Shown here in pieces: positions 1-5,669 of a stretch of 6,963 nucleotides of DNA. Position 1 is the first letter of the stretch, and each line of letters begins with the position of its first letter. The position numbers and the translations under genes are program-made. Under the pieces are notes generated by a model. The model did not search any database, had not been told where the DNA came from, and saw only the letters and a list, made by a program, of their open reading frames with translations. Source of the stretch: an uncultured Plesiomonas sp. (GTDB lineage: Bacteria; Pseudomonadota; Gammaproteobacteria; Enterobacterales; CAMTGL01); assembly GCA_947071955.1 (NCBI GenBank), contig CAMTGL010000108.1, positions 1-6,963 on the forward strand, given 5' to 3'.

Positions 1-33
1 CCAGCTTTGACGTGTGTTGTGGAGTAATCGTCA

Positions 34-714
34 ATGAGTAAGCGTTTTTTTGTTACGGGCACCGATACCGAAGTGGGGAAGACTGTGGTTAGCCGTGCCT
101 TTATGCAGGCTGCTGCCAGTATGGGGCACTCGATTGTGGGCTATAAGCCCATTGCATCGGGTTGTACAGAAACCGAAGAGGGGCTGCGCAACAGCGATGC
201 TCTGGTCTTACAAAGTTCAGCCTCTGTTGCCGTACCTTATGAGCTGGTGAATCCGATAGCACTGCGTGAGCCTATCTCTCCGCATTTGGCTGCCAAGCTT
301 GACGGGATTGATATTGATTTTACGCATCTTTCAAAAGGTGTCACAACGCTAGAATCACAGGCTGAACTGGTTCTGGTTGAAGGGTGTGGCGGCTGGCGAG
401 TGCCGGTGACAGACAAACAGAGCCTGTCTGAGTGGGTTGTGGGTGAAAAAATGCCGGTGATCCTAGTGGTAGGCATTAAACTCGGTTGTCTGAATCATGC
501 CATTCTTACGGCGGAGTCTATCGCCAATGATGGTGTTGAACTGGTTGGCTGGGTAGCAAACCGCGTTAATCCGTGCCTGACACACTATGCTGAATTAATT
601 CAAACCCTGCGTGCGCGTATGCCAGCACCACAGTTAGGTGAGATCCCGTATATCTCTCGCCCTGAAAAACAGCAGTTAGGTAAATATATGGATTTAACAC
701 CGCTGCTCGGTTAG
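34..714 (+). CDS. bioD: Dethiobiotin synthetase family protein (BioD2/YnfK type)
   Basis: 226-residue cytoplasmic P-loop ATPase of the dethiobiotin synthetase family. In biotin synthesis these enzymes use ATP and CO2 to close the ureido ring on diaminopelargonic acid. Visible family marks are the P-loop GTDTEVGKT (residues 9-17), the substrate/phosphate lysine in YKPIASG (K38), a likely Mg-binding Asp (D55), the VEGCGGW motif (115-121) and the base-contacting ANRVNP (175-180). Length and wording (LRNSDALVLQS, LSEWVV, IANDG..L.GWVANR) match the second enterobacterial paralogue YnfK better than BioD of the bio operon, and no other bio gene is nearby. The ATG at 34 has GGAG 9 bases upstream. It stands alone here and is followed by a terminator. 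All key residues seem present, so activity is plausible, but YnfK's role beside the main BioD is not well settled. Confidence 0.93.
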   Translation: MSKRFFVTGTDTEVGKTVVSRAFMQAAASMGHSIVGYKPIASGCTETEEGLRNSDALVLQSSASVAVPYELVNPIALREPISPHLAAKLDGIDIDFTHLSKGVTTLESQAELVLVEGCGGWRVPVTDKQSLSEWVVGEKMPVILVVGIKLGCLNHAILTAESIANDGVELVGWVANRVNPCLTHYAELIQTLRARMPAPQLGEIPYISRPEKQQLGKYMDLTPLLG

Positions 715-736
715 TGAAACAAAATGCAGACGCACA

Positions 737-763
737 AAAAAGGCACTTTAAAAGTGCCTTTTT
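737..763 (+). terminator. Rho-independent terminator after bioD
   Basis: A perfect 12-bp stem (737-748 pairing with 752-763) with a three-base TAA loop, GC core GGCAC/GTGCC, flanked by an A run on the left and a T run on the right. It begins 22 bases after the bioD stop. Because both sides carry A/T runs it can work in both directions, so it probably also ends the minus-strand small gene at 800-958. Confidence 0.93.
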
Positions 764-799
764 ACTGGTTGCTAGACTACCGTGCTGTCTTGCTTGTGA

Positions 800-958
800 T
801 TACTCAGCGGCCACTATGCAGGCTGAATCACTATTATCGGCATGGGAATAACGCGGGTTTTGCTCTAATCCCAACACTTCACAAGCTTCTTCGTAACTTT
901 TGCCTAAGTGACAGCGTAAAATATCAATCGCAACCAAGTAGTTTTCTTTATCAGCCAT
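800..958 (-). CDS. Small protein of unknown function, 52 aa
   Basis: A complete 52-codon minus-strand frame, ATG at 958 to TAA at 800. It starts MADKENYLVAID and ends SDSACIVAAE. The initiation site is very good: TAAGGAG at 970-964, 5 bases before the ATG. It lies between bioD and a long intergenic region and runs toward the bidirectional terminator at 737-763, a layout expected of a real monocistronic gene. The product is acidic (10 Asp/Glu against 4 Lys/Arg), has three cysteines (C16, C26, C47) and no signal peptide or membrane segment. Residues 4-31 look largely helical, with a KSYEEACEVLGL segment, and the last 20 residues look unstructured. I do not recognise the family and assign no function. 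A non-coding alternative is unlikely given the ribosome binding site, but a chance frame of this length cannot be fully excluded. Confidence 0.72.
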   Translation of the reverse strand: MADKENYLVAIDILRCHLGKSYEEACEVLGLEQNPRYSHADNSDSACIVAAE

Positions 959-1011
959 GGGGTCTCCTTACCTGAGTGGCGTGTAATATCATTGTTCCCT
1001 TGTATACATTC

Positions 1012-1040
1012 ACTATCAGCTATAGATCGCATTTTCGCAA
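1012..1040 (-). promoter_or_regulatory. Possible promoter for the 52-aa gene
   Basis: On the minus strand TTGCGA (1040-1035) and GATAGT (1017-1012) are separated by exactly 17 bases; each matches 4 of 6 positions of the sigma-70 consensus. Transcription would start near 1005 and leave a leader of roughly 47 bases before the ATG at 958. A perfect 10-bp palindrome GACTATAGTC (1045-1054) sits just upstream of the -35 element and could bind a regulator. The assignment rests on motif and spacing only. Confidence 0.33.
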
Positions 1041-1054
1041 GTAAGACTATAGTC

Positions 1055-1279
1055 GTAATACAATGCTGCGTGCTGTCATCTTTGTTCTACTGTCGACCAA
1101 GGAGCCGACCAAGTGCACGCTCTACCATGATGTTAATCTTCCAGTACTATCATACTGTTTTTACTGATTTTTTATATTTCCAGCATCTACGCCCAGCCAT
1201 TTTTAAAACAGACACGCCTTAAATTCAGTCCAGAACGTTGGATTTATTCACATTCCATATCGTATTTTATGGTGGCTAG
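1055..1279. other. Intergenic stretch without a supported gene
   Basis: About 225 bases between the small minus-strand gene's promoter region and the htpX control region. Frames here have no convincing ribosome binding site combined with protein-like composition. The only structure seen is an 8-base direct repeat CGACCAAG at 1094-1101 and 1106-1113 (12-base period). I see no tRNA, terminator or recognisable small RNA. Confidence 0.5.
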
Positions 1280-1297
1280 AAGTGATCTCTATCACTT
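1280..1297. promoter_or_regulatory. CRP-like inverted repeat upstream of htpX
   Basis: AAGTGAT (1280-1286), CTCT, ATCACTT (1291-1297) is a perfect 7-bp inverted repeat. Aligned to the 22-bp CRP consensus it keeps GTGA-N6-TCAC and agrees at about 16 of 22 positions; the outer T/A of TGTGA/TCACA is replaced on both sides. Directly after it comes an AT-only palindrome (1297-1313). The centre is about 100 bases upstream of the likely htpX transcription start, too far for a simple class I or II activator site at that promoter. It may serve another promoter or another protein. Confidence 0.4.
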
Positions 1298-1355
1298 ATT
1301 TTAAATTAAAATATTGATGTAGGTCGTTAAAATGAAAAGAAATATGTCTAAAATG

Positions 1356-1384
1356 CTTGAAAGATGACATTCAGGCTCTATGAT
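1356..1384 (+). promoter_or_regulatory. htpX promoter, overlapping sigma-70 and sigma-32 elements
   Basis: TTGAAA (1357-1362) and TATGAT (1379-1384) are 16 bases apart, each 5 of 6 to the sigma-70 consensus. The same DNA also reads as a sigma-32 heat-shock promoter: CTTGAAA (1356-1362), a 13-base spacer, then CTCTATGA (1376-1383), a partial match to CCCCATNT. htpX is a known heat-shock and envelope-stress gene in E. coli, so a dual promoter fits. The predicted start near 1391 gives a leader of about 38 bases. Confidence 0.65.
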
Positions 1385-1428
1385 GCCTGTAATTCTACTC
1401 ATGATTCGACTCTAAGGACGTAACGCTT

Positions 1429-2307
1429 ATGATGCGTATTGCATTGTTCCTTTTAACCAACCTTGCGGTGATGATGGTCTTCAGTCTAGTACTGAGCCTG
1501 ACCGGTATTCAATCGAGCAGTGTGGCCGGTTTGGCTATTATGGCTGGCCTGTTTGGGTTTGGTGGTTCACTGATCTCACTGATGATGTCTAAATGGATGG
1601 CCTTGCGTTCGGTGGGAGCCGAGGTTATTGAGCAACCTCGCAATGAAGTCGAGCGCTGGTTGATGGAGACCGTTCGTCAACAGGCACAGCAGTCAGGCAT
1701 TGCAATGCCGCAAGTGGCTGTGTATCACTCAATGGATATCAATGCATTTGCAACCGGCCCGAGCCGTAATAATTCGCTGGTGGCAGTCAGCAGTGGTCTG
1801 CTAGAGAGCATGACCCGTGATGAAGCCGAAGCTGTACTGGCTCATGAAATCAGCCATGTGGCAAATGGTGATATGGTCACGATGACGCTGATTCAGGGCG
1901 TATTGAACACCTTTGTGATCTTTATTTCACGTATTATTGCGCAAGTGGCATCTGGTTTTCTTTCCAATAATGACGATGGTGAAGAGAGCAGCAACGGAAA
2001 CCCGCTGATCTATTTTGGGATCAGCATGGTGCTGGAACTGGTGTTTGGTATTCTAGCCAGCATTATTGCCATGTGGTTCTCACGTTACCGTGAATTTCAC
2101 GCCGATGCGGGCTCTGCCAAGCTGGTGGGCCGCGATAAAATGGTAGCCGCCCTTGAGCGTTTGAAAACCAGCCATGAGCCACAAATGGAAGGCTCTATGA
2201 TGGCATTTGGTATCAACAGTGGTAAAAAAAGCTTCAGTGAGTTGTTCATGAGCCACCCTTCACTGGATAAGCGTATTGCTGCACTGCGTGCTGGCCAGTA
2301 TCAGTAA
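1429..2307 (+). CDS. htpX: Protease HtpX, membrane zinc metalloprotease
   Basis: 292-residue inner-membrane M48B metalloprotease, the usual length for HtpX. It degrades misfolded or damaged membrane proteins together with FtsH. Hydrophobic segments lie at about residues 4-26 and 34-54 at the N-terminus, and 153-174 and 193-214 after the active site. The zinc motif HEISH (139-143) supplies H139, catalytic E140 and H143; the third ligand is E222 in SRYREFHADAGSA, the same positions as in E. coli. The C-terminal FSELFMSHPSLDKRI block is also typical. Two tandem ATGs occur; the first (1429) lies 10 bases after AAGGA (1414-1418), better than 13 for the second. It is monocistronic, with its own promoter and terminator. 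I looked for a CpxR box and found no convincing one. The stretch at about 179-190 (NNDDGEESSNG) is a variable polar loop. Confidence 0.98.
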   Translation: MMRIALFLLTNLAVMMVFSLVLSLTGIQSSSVAGLAIMAGLFGFGGSLISLMMSKWMALRSVGAEVIEQPRNEVERWLMETVRQQAQQSGIAMPQVAVYHSMDINAFATGPSRNNSLVAVSSGLLESMTRDEAEAVLAHEISHVANGDMVTMTLIQGVLNTFVIFISRIIAQVASGFLSNNDDGEESSNGNPLIYFGISMVLELVFGILASIIAMWFSRYREFHADAGSAKLVGRDKMVAALERLKTSHEPQMEGSMMAFGINSGKKSFSELFMSHPSLDKRIAALRAGQYQ

Positions 2308-2334
2308 GTGTGAGTTCTGTAACAAGTTAGTATT

Positions 2335-2362
2335 AAAGGCTGCCAATGGCGGCCTTTTTTTT
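2335..2362 (+). terminator. Rho-independent terminator after htpX
   Basis: A 10-bp stem (2335-2344 with 2348-2357, one G-T pair) closes a three-base AAT loop and runs straight into eight T residues (2355-2362). It starts 28 bases after the htpX stop, so htpX is transcribed separately from the next gene. Confidence 0.93.
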
Positions 2363-2464
2363 AACTTATATCTCGGTTTTTATTCTCATAATCCTATTAT
2401 TCTGAATATCTGATATGCGCCTGACCTCGCATATTGGTCTCGATTCAGGATTAAGGGGAGTTCC

Positions 2465-3331
2465 ATGGCATCTGCACTGATCCACATAATTTCAGACAGC
2501 GTTTGTGCGGCTACGCTGCGTGAAATGCTGCGGCGGGCAGGGCGAACACACGAAAGTGTGGTGTTGTTTGATGATATTCTCTGTCATGGCGATCTGAATG
2601 TTGATCGTAAAATATACTGGCAAGCACTGATGAGCGGCAGCCCAGCGTTTCCGGTATCAGAGCATGAGCTGACACATGCTCTGGTCTCTATGCAAAAGCC
2701 GTTGATTTTGTTGTCAGATTGGCTTGCTCAGGGGCGTGTTGTGCAACTGTGGTTATCGGAAAGCCTGCAAGATGCACTGATGCAAAGCCAGATCCTTCGT
2801 CATATCGATACCGAGTATCAGCAGAGCCACCAAGTTCGTTATGCTCGGTATTTGCGCGGAGAGCAGAATATGGCACAACTGAGGCAAAGTGAGCAGCATG
2901 CCATTGCTTTTCCGCTCTCTGCTTATCGGCAGGCGGCAGATTTATGGCAGCAGTTGATGGATGATCGCGCAAGCCTGCGTTATCAGGATAACGGCAAAAT
3001 CGTGAGTGTGCCGGAAAATTTGTATGATCCGCTGTTACTCAATGCCATTGCGTTGCCTGAGGCCGTGTTATCAGAGCGGGTGGCGGTGTTGGTTGCTAAT
3101 ACTGTAGGGGATTCACACACTGGGCTACACGCTTTCACCGAGCATGCGCCGCAGCATCCGAAGCGGTGGAGCAAAGCGCTAATGGTGGTTGCTAAAGCCT
3201 CGGCCTGTATTCACGACTCGCCAGGCTATGAGTTTTTACTACAGCGCTTATTATGCCTAATAAAAGAAGGCCGGGTCACTGCCCGGCACATGCATCATTT
3301 CTGGCCCGAGGTTGAAGTTTCACTCGGGTAA
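2465..3331 (+). CDS. DUF1835/DUF3658 domain protein, function unknown
   Basis: 288-residue soluble protein with no signal peptide or membrane segment. The N-terminus fits the DUF1835 pattern: a beta strand IHIISDS (6-12), a helix LREMLRRAG, then VVLFDDILCHGDL (32-44), where the family typically has a DD...G.L motif. The C-terminal segment RLLCLIKEGRV (261-271) resembles the end of DUF3658, which often follows DUF1835. No biochemical role is established for these domains, and I infer none. The ATG at 2465 follows a strong purine-rich site AAGGGGAG (2453-2460) at 4 bases. The 100 bases upstream contain only AT-rich sequence with no clear promoter. It converges on punC with a 12-base gap. Two GC-rich hairpins lie in its last 65 bases. 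Domain assignment is from motif recall and should be confirmed by profile search. Confidence 0.8.
   Translation: MASALIHIISDSVCAATLREMLRRAGRTHESVVLFDDILCHGDLNVDRKIYWQALMSGSPAFPVSEHELTHALVSMQKPLILLSDWLAQGRVVQLWLSESLQDALMQSQILRHIDTEYQQSHQVRYARYLRGEQNMAQLRQSEQHAIAFPLSAYRQAADLWQQLMDDRASLRYQDNGKIVSVPENLYDPLLLNAIALPEAVLSERVAVLVANTVGDSHTGLHAFTEHAPQHPKRWSKALMVVAKASACIHDSPGYEFLLQRLLCLIKEGRVTARHMHHFWPEVEVSLG
3270..3328. other. Two hairpins at the 3' end of the DUF1835 gene
   Basis: Hairpin one pairs GCCGGGT (3270-3276) with GCCCGGC (3281-3287) around a CACT loop, ending in a T-G pair. Hairpin two pairs CCCGAG (3305-3310) with CTCGGG (3323-3328), with a short inner TGA/TCA stem, and abuts the TAA stop. 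Neither is followed by a T run on either strand, so they are not canonical intrinsic terminators. They may still pause polymerase or protect the 3' ends of the two converging transcripts. Confidence 0.45.
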
Positions 3332-3343
3332 TGTATTGACCTG

Positions 3344-4534
3344 TTACTGTGATGAAGCTTGGCTTGGTTTTGTGGCCGAGTTTCTTGCTCGTACGCCCTG
3401 CAAAAAATAGCCAACCAATACCAGCATCGCCATGATCAACATGGTTTGTGTCGTGGCAATCAGCGCATTTTGTGCCTGCCACGATACCATCATGCTGGCG
3501 AGAAAACTTAATCCCAATTGAATAGCATTTTGTAATGCTGCTGCACGGCCGGTATGCGCTTTCCATGGTGCTAGCGCATTAGAAACCACAATCGGGTAGA
3601 TTGCGCCGTTTGCCACGGCCAGCAAGCAGAAGGGGATCATCAGCAACAGTAAAGAGACATAACCTGTCAGTGGGATGATATACAACATACCCACACTCAA
3701 AATGAACAACCCAAGCAACCATGGCAGCATTTTTTTACCGGTGGTGCGGGTCAGCAACGTGCGGCAACCATAACCGCCTGCTAAGAAAGCAATGGTTTGG
3801 GGGATATAACTCAAACCGATATCACGCGGACTGTAGCCCAGCTCACCTAAGATAAACGGTGAACCGGTTAGCCATGCAAAGAACGCAGCAGAGCAGGCAG
3901 CAAAGATCAGCGCATTACCTGAAAAGATGGTTGACTGCAAAATAGTCATGTAGCTGACCGATTTTTGTGTGGTAGGTTGCGCGCCGCGAGCTTGCAAACG
4001 CAACGTGCACAGCAGTAGCAGAATACCAATCACACCCAACGCGACAAAAATTGCCCGCCAGCTGAAGTGTTCAAGTAACCAAACGCCCATCAATGGTGCA
4101 AGTGCAGGAGAGAGTGCGACCAGCGGCATAATGGTTGCAAACATTCTATTGGCTTCATTTCCCTCAAAGCGGTCAACAACCAATGCCTGCCAGCTCACTG
4201 CGGCAGCACAAACCCCAACCGCCTGAATAAAGCGCAGTACCAGTAATTGTGTTGTACTGGTGACAAACACACAGCCGAAACTGGCGATAGTAAACAGTAA
4301 GATCCCCGCCAGCAGAATAGGACGACGGCCAAGGCGATCAGAGAGCGGCCCCCAGACCAGTTGCGCTATCGCAAAACCGGCAAGGAAGATACTTAATGTT
4401 GCACCGATAGCACTGGCATTGCTGCCCAGAGAGACCTGCATAGATTCAAATGCGGGCAAATACATATCAGTGGCCAAAAAGCCAAGCATACTAAGCCCAG
4501 CAAGGTATACGGTAAAACCGAGGGAGGATTTCAT
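3344..4534 (-). CDS. punC: Purine nucleoside efflux transporter PunC (MFS, Bcr/CflA family)
   Basis: 396-residue inner-membrane major facilitator with about 12 hydrophobic helices. In E. coli PunC (formerly YdhC) is linked to purine nucleoside transport and adenosine sensitivity, and is controlled by PunR. Seen here: the conserved acidic residue in helix 1 (ATDMYLPAF, D23), MFS motif A GPLSDRLGRRP (62-72), the Bcr/CflA block LRFIQAVGVCAAAV (100-113), the antiporter-like LSPALAPLMGVWL (141-153), and the strongly conserved FFAWLTGSPFIL (218-229) and SYIPQTIAFLAGGYGCR (242-258). The C-tail is short, Ser/Gln-rich and cytoplasmic. The ATG at 4534 follows AGGA at 7 bases. It is divergent from punR across a 169-base control region, the arrangement recalled for E. 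coli. No disruption is visible. Exact substrates in this organism are inferred from the orthologue. Confidence 0.92.
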   Translation of the reverse strand: MKSSLGFTVYLAGLSMLGFLATDMYLPAFESMQVSLGSNASAIGATLSIFLAGFAIAQLVWGPLSDRLGRRPILLAGILLFTIASFGCVFVTSTTQLLVLRFIQAVGVCAAAVSWQALVVDRFEGNEANRMFATIMPLVALSPALAPLMGVWLLEHFSWRAIFVALGVIGILLLLCTLRLQARGAQPTTQKSVSYMTILQSTIFSGNALIFAACSAAFFAWLTGSPFILGELGYSPRDIGLSYIPQTIAFLAGGYGCRTLLTRTTGKKMLPWLLGLFILSVGMLYIIPLTGYVSLLLLMIPFCLLAVANGAIYPIVVSNALAPWKAHTGRAAALQNAIQLGLSFLASMMVSWQAQNALIATTQTMLIMAMLVLVGYFLQGVRARNSATKPSQASSQ

Positions 4535-4568
4535 GTGGCTATCCTGTGTTTTTATTGTTATCCATATA

Positions 4569-4580
4569 AGGCATTTGCCT
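4569..4580. promoter_or_regulatory. Inverted repeat AGGCA-TT-TGCCT in the punC leader
   Basis: AGGCA (4569-4573) and TGCCT (4576-4580) form perfect 5-bp arms around TT, 34 bases upstream of the punC start codon. The minus-strand reading, GGCAAATG, matches only the first half of a PurR-type box; the second half does not fit. It could be an operator in or near the punC promoter. I could not identify clear -35/-10 elements for punC itself. Confidence 0.35.
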
Positions 4581-4638
4581 GCGACTCTTATGCAGTGAAC
4601 CTTATACGACGGGTATGATATTGCGCGCAGTCTACTGA

Positions 4639-4667
4639 GTGACGTTTTCCCTGTAAAACGTTAATAT
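4639..4667 (+). promoter_or_regulatory. Likely punR promoter with an internal palindromic operator
   Basis: GTGACG (4639-4644) and TAATAT (4662-4667) are 17 bases apart, each 4 of 6 to sigma-70 consensus. A perfect 7-bp inverted repeat, ACGTTTT (4642-4648) and AAAACGT (4655-4661) around six bases, fills the spacer. An element there would block polymerase when bound, which suits autorepression by PunR or repression by another regulator. The predicted start near 4674 leaves a ~30-base leader with no good ribosome binding site. Function is inferred from position. Confidence 0.5.
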
Positions 4668-4703
4668 TTGTCTATTGCTTTCAATTATATTGATATCAGA
4701 ATG

Positions 4704-5669
4704 ATGTGGTCAGAATATACACTGCAAGTGGTTGAATCTGTAGCAAGAACCGGAAGTTTTAGTGCCGCAGGGCAAGAGCTTCATCGCGTACCATCGGCCA
4801 TTAGTTACACGGTTAGGCAGCTAGAATCTTGGCTTGCTGTTACGCTTTTTGAAAGAAGGCATCGCGATGTGGTGCTCACCCCGGCAGGGCAAACGTTTGT
4901 TAATGAAGCGCGTGAAACGCTGAAACGGATGAGCGATATCCGTCACCGTTGTCAACTGGTGGCCAATGGGTGGCGTGGGCAGCTATCAATTGCGCTGGAT
5001 AATATCGTGCGCCCAGATCGTGTTCGGCATCTGGTGGCAGACTTTTACCGTGCATTTCCCGATATGGAACTGCTCATTAGCATGGAGGTGTTTAACGGCG
5101 TGTGGGATGCGCTGGTCGATGGTCGTGCAGATGTGGGTATCGGTGCAACCAGTGCGATACCGGTTGGCGGGAGTTTTGACTATCGTGATATGGGGAGTAT
5201 GTCATGGCACTTTGTAGTCAGTCCCGATCATCCGGTAGCACAAGGGGTTCAGCCGCTCAGTGATCAAGTACTTAGCCGTTATCCCTCTATTTGCCTTGAA
5301 GATACCTCACGGTTATTACCCAAGAGAACAACATGGCTGTTGGATAATCAGCGCCGTTTGGTTGTACCCGACTGGTATGCTGCTACAGATTGTTTGTGTG
5401 CAGGGTTATGTGTGGGGATGATGCCGGCTCATATCGCCAAACCACTGTTACTGGCCGGCCGTTTGATAGAGATGCAGGTGGAGACCCCAACGTTAGACAG
5501 CCGATGCTGTGTCGCATGGCGCTCGCAAGATCACTCACCTGCAATGCAGTGGTTACTCGATTACTTAGGGGATACCGAAACACTTAACCGAGAGTGGCTT
5601 TCAATACTGGATACCACACTTGAAACCACAGTATCTGCCGCGGGTGTAGATACTGACTCTGTACCGTAG
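4704..5669 (+). CDS. punR: LysR-type transcriptional regulator PunR (YdhB)
   Basis: LysR-family DNA-binding regulator, the activator of punC in E. coli in response to purine nucleosides. The winged helix-turn-helix is at about residues 5-60: GSFSAAGQELHRVPSAISYTVRQLE then LFERRHRDVVLTPAG. The substrate-binding half contains blocks shared with E. coli PunR (NGWRGQL.IA.DNIVRP, VFNGVWDAL.DGR, TSR.LPKRTTWLLDNQ, VVPDW, AGLC.GM.P.H.AKP). The start is MWSEY at 4704 by orthology; an in-frame ATG at 4701 and an upstream TTG are possible, and none has a strong Shine-Dalgarno sequence. At 321 residues it is about ten longer than the E. coli protein. The extra tail (about 20 residues after NREWL) lies in the overlap with ynjB and looks unstructured. 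It is divergent from punC and convergent with ynjB. Confidence 0.92.
   Translation: MWSEYTLQVVESVARTGSFSAAGQELHRVPSAISYTVRQLESWLAVTLFERRHRDVVLTPAGQTFVNEARETLKRMSDIRHRCQLVANGWRGQLSIALDNIVRPDRVRHLVADFYRAFPDMELLISMEVFNGVWDALVDGRADVGIGATSAIPVGGSFDYRDMGSMSWHFVVSPDHPVAQGVQPLSDQVLSRYPSICLEDTSRLLPKRTTWLLDNQRRLVVPDWYAATDCLCAGLCVGMMPAHIAKPLLLAGRLIEMQVETPTLDSRCCVAWRSQDHSPAMQWLLDYLGDTETLNREWLSILDTTLETTVSAAGVDTDSVP

Noticed and set aside
724..975. 83-residue plus-strand frame after bioD
   Set aside because: It runs through the terminator hairpin and is antisense to the better supported small gene at 800-958.
1087..1128. 13-codon minus-strand frame (MVERALGRLLGRQ) with GGAAG 8 bases upstream
   Set aside because: Too short to support from one sequence; its LGR repeat just reflects the CGACCAAG direct repeat, and no downstream gene needs a leader peptide here.
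992..1222. 76-residue plus-strand frame in the htpX upstream region
   Set aside because: It has a non-ATG start, no ribosome binding site and an unprotein-like Cys/Phe/Tyr/Ser-rich composition, and it covers the promoter region of the minus-strand small gene.
1329..1348. CpxR box upstream of htpX
   Set aside because: E. coli htpX is CpxR-regulated, but the A-rich GTTAAAATGAAAAG stretch here does not give two GTAAA half-sites at the required spacing.
3276..3566. 96-residue minus-strand frame overlapping the DUF1835 and punC 3' ends
   Set aside because: It is an out-of-frame shadow of punC on the same strand, without a ribosome binding site.
4668..4703. Upstream TTG start of punR adding 12 residues
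   Set aside because: It has no ribosome binding site, overlaps the predicted -10 element, and PunR orthologues begin MWSEY.
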